A program made the position numbers and the translations under genes. The notes beneath the pieces are model-generated. The model saw nothing but the letters and a program-made list of their open reading frames with translations. It was not told where the DNA came from and ran no database searches. A stretch of DNA of 64,000 nt from G016756615 sp035556195 (GTDB lineage Bacteria > Pseudomonadota > Alphaproteobacteria > Rhizobiales > Rhizobiaceae). Each line of letters opens with the position of its first letter. Within the stretch, counting starts at the first letter, position 1. This document shows positions 61,803 through 64,000 of the stretch, piece by piece. The stretch lies in contig DATMFK010000067.1 in NCBI GenBank assembly GCA_035556195.1, positions 124,001 through 188,000 on the forward strand, read 5' to 3'.

Positions 61803-63178
61803 AGCCCCGCGAAGACGGTCTTTACGGCATCCGCCGTCTTGTCGACGATGATGTCGGCTTCAGCGCGCGTCAGGCAGAGCGGTGGCGCAAAGCCGAGGAT
61901 GTCGCCCTGCGGCATGGCGCGTCCGATGACGCCACGTTCCGCAAGTGCTGCCGCAACTTTCGGCCCGATCTTGTCGGCTGCGTCGAAGAAGACGCGGTCT
62001 GTCTTGTCGGCGACGAATTCCACCGCCGCCAGCAGCCCCTCGCCGCGAACCTCGCCGACGTGGGTGTGAGCGGCAAGGGCTGCCGCAAGCGCGTTCCGGA
62101 AATAGGCGCCGGTCTCGCCGGCATTGCGCACGAGGTCGAGCTCGTCGATGAGCTCGAGATTTGCGATGCCGGCAGCGGCACAGATCGGATGGGCCGAATA
62201 GGTCCAGCCATGGCCGAGCGAGCCGAGCTTGTCGGAACCTTCGACCAGCACCCGCCAGACCTTGTCCGAGACGATGACGCCGGAGAGCGGGGCATAGGCC
62301 GAGGTGAGGCCCTTGGCGATGGTGATGAGGTCGGATTCCATGCCGTAATGGTCGGAGCCGAACATCGTGCCCAGGCGACCGAAGCCTGTCACCACCTCGT
62401 CGGCGACCAGCAGCACGTCGTATTTCCTGAGCACCGCCTGGATCTTCTGCCAGTAGCCGGCCGGAGGCGGCACGATTCCGCCGGTGCCGAGCACAGGTTC
62501 TCCGATGAAGGCGGCCACCGTCTCCGGTCCTTCTGCCAGGATGAGTTCCTCGAGCTTGTCCGCGCAGTGTTGCGAGAACTGTTCCTCGCTCATGGAAAGG
62601 TCTGTGCGGCGGTAGTAGTAGGGAGCCTCCGTGTGGAGGATCGGCGCGCGCGGCAGATCGAACGCGTTGTGGAAGAGTTCCAGTCCGGTGAGCGAGCCGG
62701 TCATGACGCCGGAGCCGTGATAGCCGCGCCAACGCGAGATGATCTTCTTCTTTTCGGGACGGCCCAGGACGTTGTTGTAATACCAGATCAGCTTGATGTT
62801 GGTTTCGTTCGCGTCGGAACCGGAGAGCCCGAAATAGACGCGGCTCATGTTCTTCGGCGCGCGATCGATGATCATCTTGGCGAGCCGGATCGACGCTTCC
62901 GTGCCGTGGCCGACATAGGCGTGATAGTAGGCGAGCTGGCTCGCCTGGGCGGCGATCGCGTCGGCGATCTTCTTGCGGCCGTAGCCCACATTCACGCAAT
63001 AGAGACCGGCAAAGGCATCGAGACTGGTGCGGCCGTCCGTGTCGGTGACATAGACGCCCTCGCCTGCGGCCATGACGCGATTGGGTGCCTCTCCGCGAGC
63101 GTGCATGCCCATATGGGTCGAGGGATGGAAGAAGTGGTCGCGATCCCAGGCGGCGAGTTCGTTCGAACGGTCGGGCAT
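61799..63178 (-). CDS. Class III PLP-dependent aminotransferase (omega-amino acid:pyruvate type)
   Basis: A 459-residue enzyme. Motifs are RVYFGLSGSDANETNIKLIW (cofactor phosphate cup), RWRGYHGSGVMTGSLTG, LLVADEVVTGFGRLGTMFG (Asp binding the pyridine nitrogen) and LITIAKGLTSAYAPLSGVIV (Schiff-base Lys). N-terminal DRDHFFHPSTHMGMHARGEA is typical of omega-amino acid transaminases acting on beta-alanine, GABA or aromatic amines. It is encoded between a semialdehyde dehydrogenase and an oxidoreductase, so it probably converts an omega-amino acid to its semialdehyde, which the neighbour oxidises. Confidence 0.92.
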   Translation of the reverse strand: MPDRSNELAAWDRDHFFHPSTHMGMHARGEAPNRVMAAGEGVYVTDTDGRTSLDAFAGLYCVNVGYGRKKIADAIAAQASQLAYYHAYVGHGTEASIRLAKMIIDRAPKNMSRVYFGLSGSDANETNIKLIWYYNNVLGRPEKKKIISRWRGYHGSGVMTGSLTGLELFHNAFDLPRAPILHTEAPYYYRRTDLSMSEEQFSQHCADKLEELILAEGPETVAAFIGEPVLGTGGIVPPPAGYWQKIQAVLRKYDVLLVADEVVTGFGRLGTMFGSDHYGMESDLITIAKGLTSAYAPLSGVIVSDKVWRVLVEGSDKLGSLGHGWTYSAHPICAAAGIANLELIDELDLVRNAGETGAYFRNALAAALAAHTHVGEVRGEGLLAAVEFVADKTDRVFFDAADKIGPKVAAALAERGVIGRAMPQGDILGFAPPLCLTRAEADIIVDKTADAVKTVFAGL

Positions 63179-63202
63179 TTCTCTAACTCCAAATGGTATG
63201 TT

Positions 63203-64000
63203 TCAGGCTGCGTCCAGGCAGAGATATTTGAGCTCGGTGAAGGCCTCGAGCCCATGGCGGGAGCCTTCCCGGCCGAGGCCGGATTGCTTGACGCCGCCGA
63301 AGGGGATGGGAGCGCCGGTGATCTTCACGCGGTTGATGGCCACCATGCCGTAGTCCAGTGCCCGCCCCATGCGGAGCTGCCGCGCTCCGTTTTCGGTCAC
63401 GACATAGGCGACGAGACCATATTCCGTGTCGTTGGCGCGCGCGATCGCTTCGTCCTCGCTGTCGAAGGGCGTGACGGCGGCGACGGGGCCGAACGTCTCC
63501 TCGCGCATGATCAGCGCGGCCGGAGGAACGTCGGCAAGCAGAGTGGGTTCGAAGAACAGCGGGCCGGCGGGATGGCGCGTTCCGCCGGCGAGAAGACGTG
63601 CGCCACGGGCGATGGCGTCGGCGACATGCTCCTCCACCTTCCGAACCGCGCGCTCATGCATCAGGGGGCCGATCTGGGAATCCTCCGCCAGGCCGGGGGC
63701 GACCTTCAACTTCGCTATGCGGGCGGCGAATTCGTGGCAGAATTTCTCGTAGGCCGGCCGCTCGACATAGATGCGATTGGCGGCAAGGCAATCCTGGCCC
63801 GAGGTGGCGAATTTGGCATCGACCGCTATTCGCGCCGCCTTTTCGATGTCGGCGTCGGCGAAAACGATGAGCGGCGCGTGACCGCCGAGTTCCATGACGA
63901 GCCGTTTCATGGTGGGCGCGCATTTGCCCGCGATCAATCGGCCGATCTCGGTGGATCCGGTAAAGCTCATGGCGCGCACGCGCGGGTCCTCGCATAGCCG
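63203..64000 (-). CDS. NAD(P)-dependent semialdehyde dehydrogenase (GabD-like), 5' end missing
   Basis: The C-terminal 265 residues or so of an aldehyde dehydrogenase; the frame runs open through base 64000, so the start lies outside the window. Catalytic Glu is in VMELGGHAPLIVF and catalytic Cys in ATSGQDCLAANRIYVE. EETFGPVAAVTPFDSEDEAI and PFGGVKQSGLGREGSRHGLE are family stretches close to succinate-semialdehyde dehydrogenase. It is followed after 24 bases by the aminotransferase gene, and it likely oxidises the semialdehyde that enzyme produces. Confidence 0.92.
   Translation of the reverse strand, partial: RLCEDPRVRAMSFTGSTEIGRLIAGKCAPTMKRLVMELGGHAPLIVFADADIEKAARIAVDAKFATSGQDCLAANRIYVERPAYEKFCHEFAARIAKLKVAPGLAEDSQIGPLMHERAVRKVEEHVADAIARGARLLAGGTRHPAGPLFFEPTLLADVPPAALIMREETFGPVAAVTPFDSEDEAIARANDTEYGLVAYVVTENGARQLRMGRALDYGMVAINRVKITGAPIPFGGVKQSGLGREGSRHGLEAFTELKYLCLDAA

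Overview
The window is high-GC DNA without rRNA, tRNA, phage or insertion sequences. Gene content (many ABC uptake systems, Liv and TAXI-TRAP transporters, a BigR sulfide module, LacI-controlled catabolic operons) and its intergenic palindromes suggest a Hyphomicrobiales alphaproteobacterium of the Mesorhizobium/Chelativorans/Nitratireductor kind. That placement is inferred from style, not from a marker gene. The window is almost entirely metabolic 'uptake plus catabolism' modules.

Layout. 1-6655 (+): the end of a branched-chain-amino-acid-type ABC operon (livH end, livM, livG, livF, binding protein), then a TAXI-type TRAP receptor and fused TRAP permease. 7022-22131: a catabolic island. A ribose-type ABC transporter (-) diverges from a LacI-family regulator (+). 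Then come a minus-strand operon (LeuC-like, LeuD-like, isocitrate-lyase-family enzyme, CRYL1-like dehydrogenase) and a divergent plus-strand operon (HyuA, HyuB, HisD-like dehydrogenase, SDR). The same 14-base core, TGAATGCGTATGCA, lies in both divergent promoter regions, so the island looks like one regulon. 22362-24799: a CIO-type cytochrome bd oxidase behind a striking palindrome. 25035-30087: TetR regulator, RND adaptor and RND pump. 30152-33401 (-): a MalEFG-type sugar transporter without its ATPase. 34002-41697 (+): an oligopeptide-type ABC transporter interleaved with an NtaA-like flavin monooxygenase and an NtaB-like flavin reductase. 41875-44691 (-): an autotransporter with cadherin-like domains. 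44827-47054 (-): a BigR/persulfide module with two YeeE/YedE half-transporters, divergent from an unknown 489-residue exported protein. 48774-51725: three small single-pass proteins and a polytopic membrane protein, all unrecognised. 51908-60667: a second LacI-controlled island (FrcBAC-like transporter, phosphotriesterase-like hydrolase, glutamine-amidotransferase-like protein, inverted PfkB kinase, BtpA/SgcQ barrel protein, M20 carbamoylase-type hydrolase), preceded by a four-unit 13-bp tandem array of LacI-type operators. 60696-64000 (-): MDR oxidoreductase, class III aminotransferase and a semialdehyde dehydrogenase cut by the window end.

The best candidates for undescribed biology are the two LacI islands. 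In the first, aconitase-type isomerisation followed by isocitrate-lyase-type cleavage would split a branched hydroxy-dicarboxylate, fed by ATP-dependent ring opening (HyuAB) and alcohol oxidation (HisD-like, SDR, CRYL1-like). In the second, a sugar-like or nucleoside-like compound appears to be imported, phosphorylated and freed of a carbamoyl or amide group. Substrates cannot be read from the sequence.
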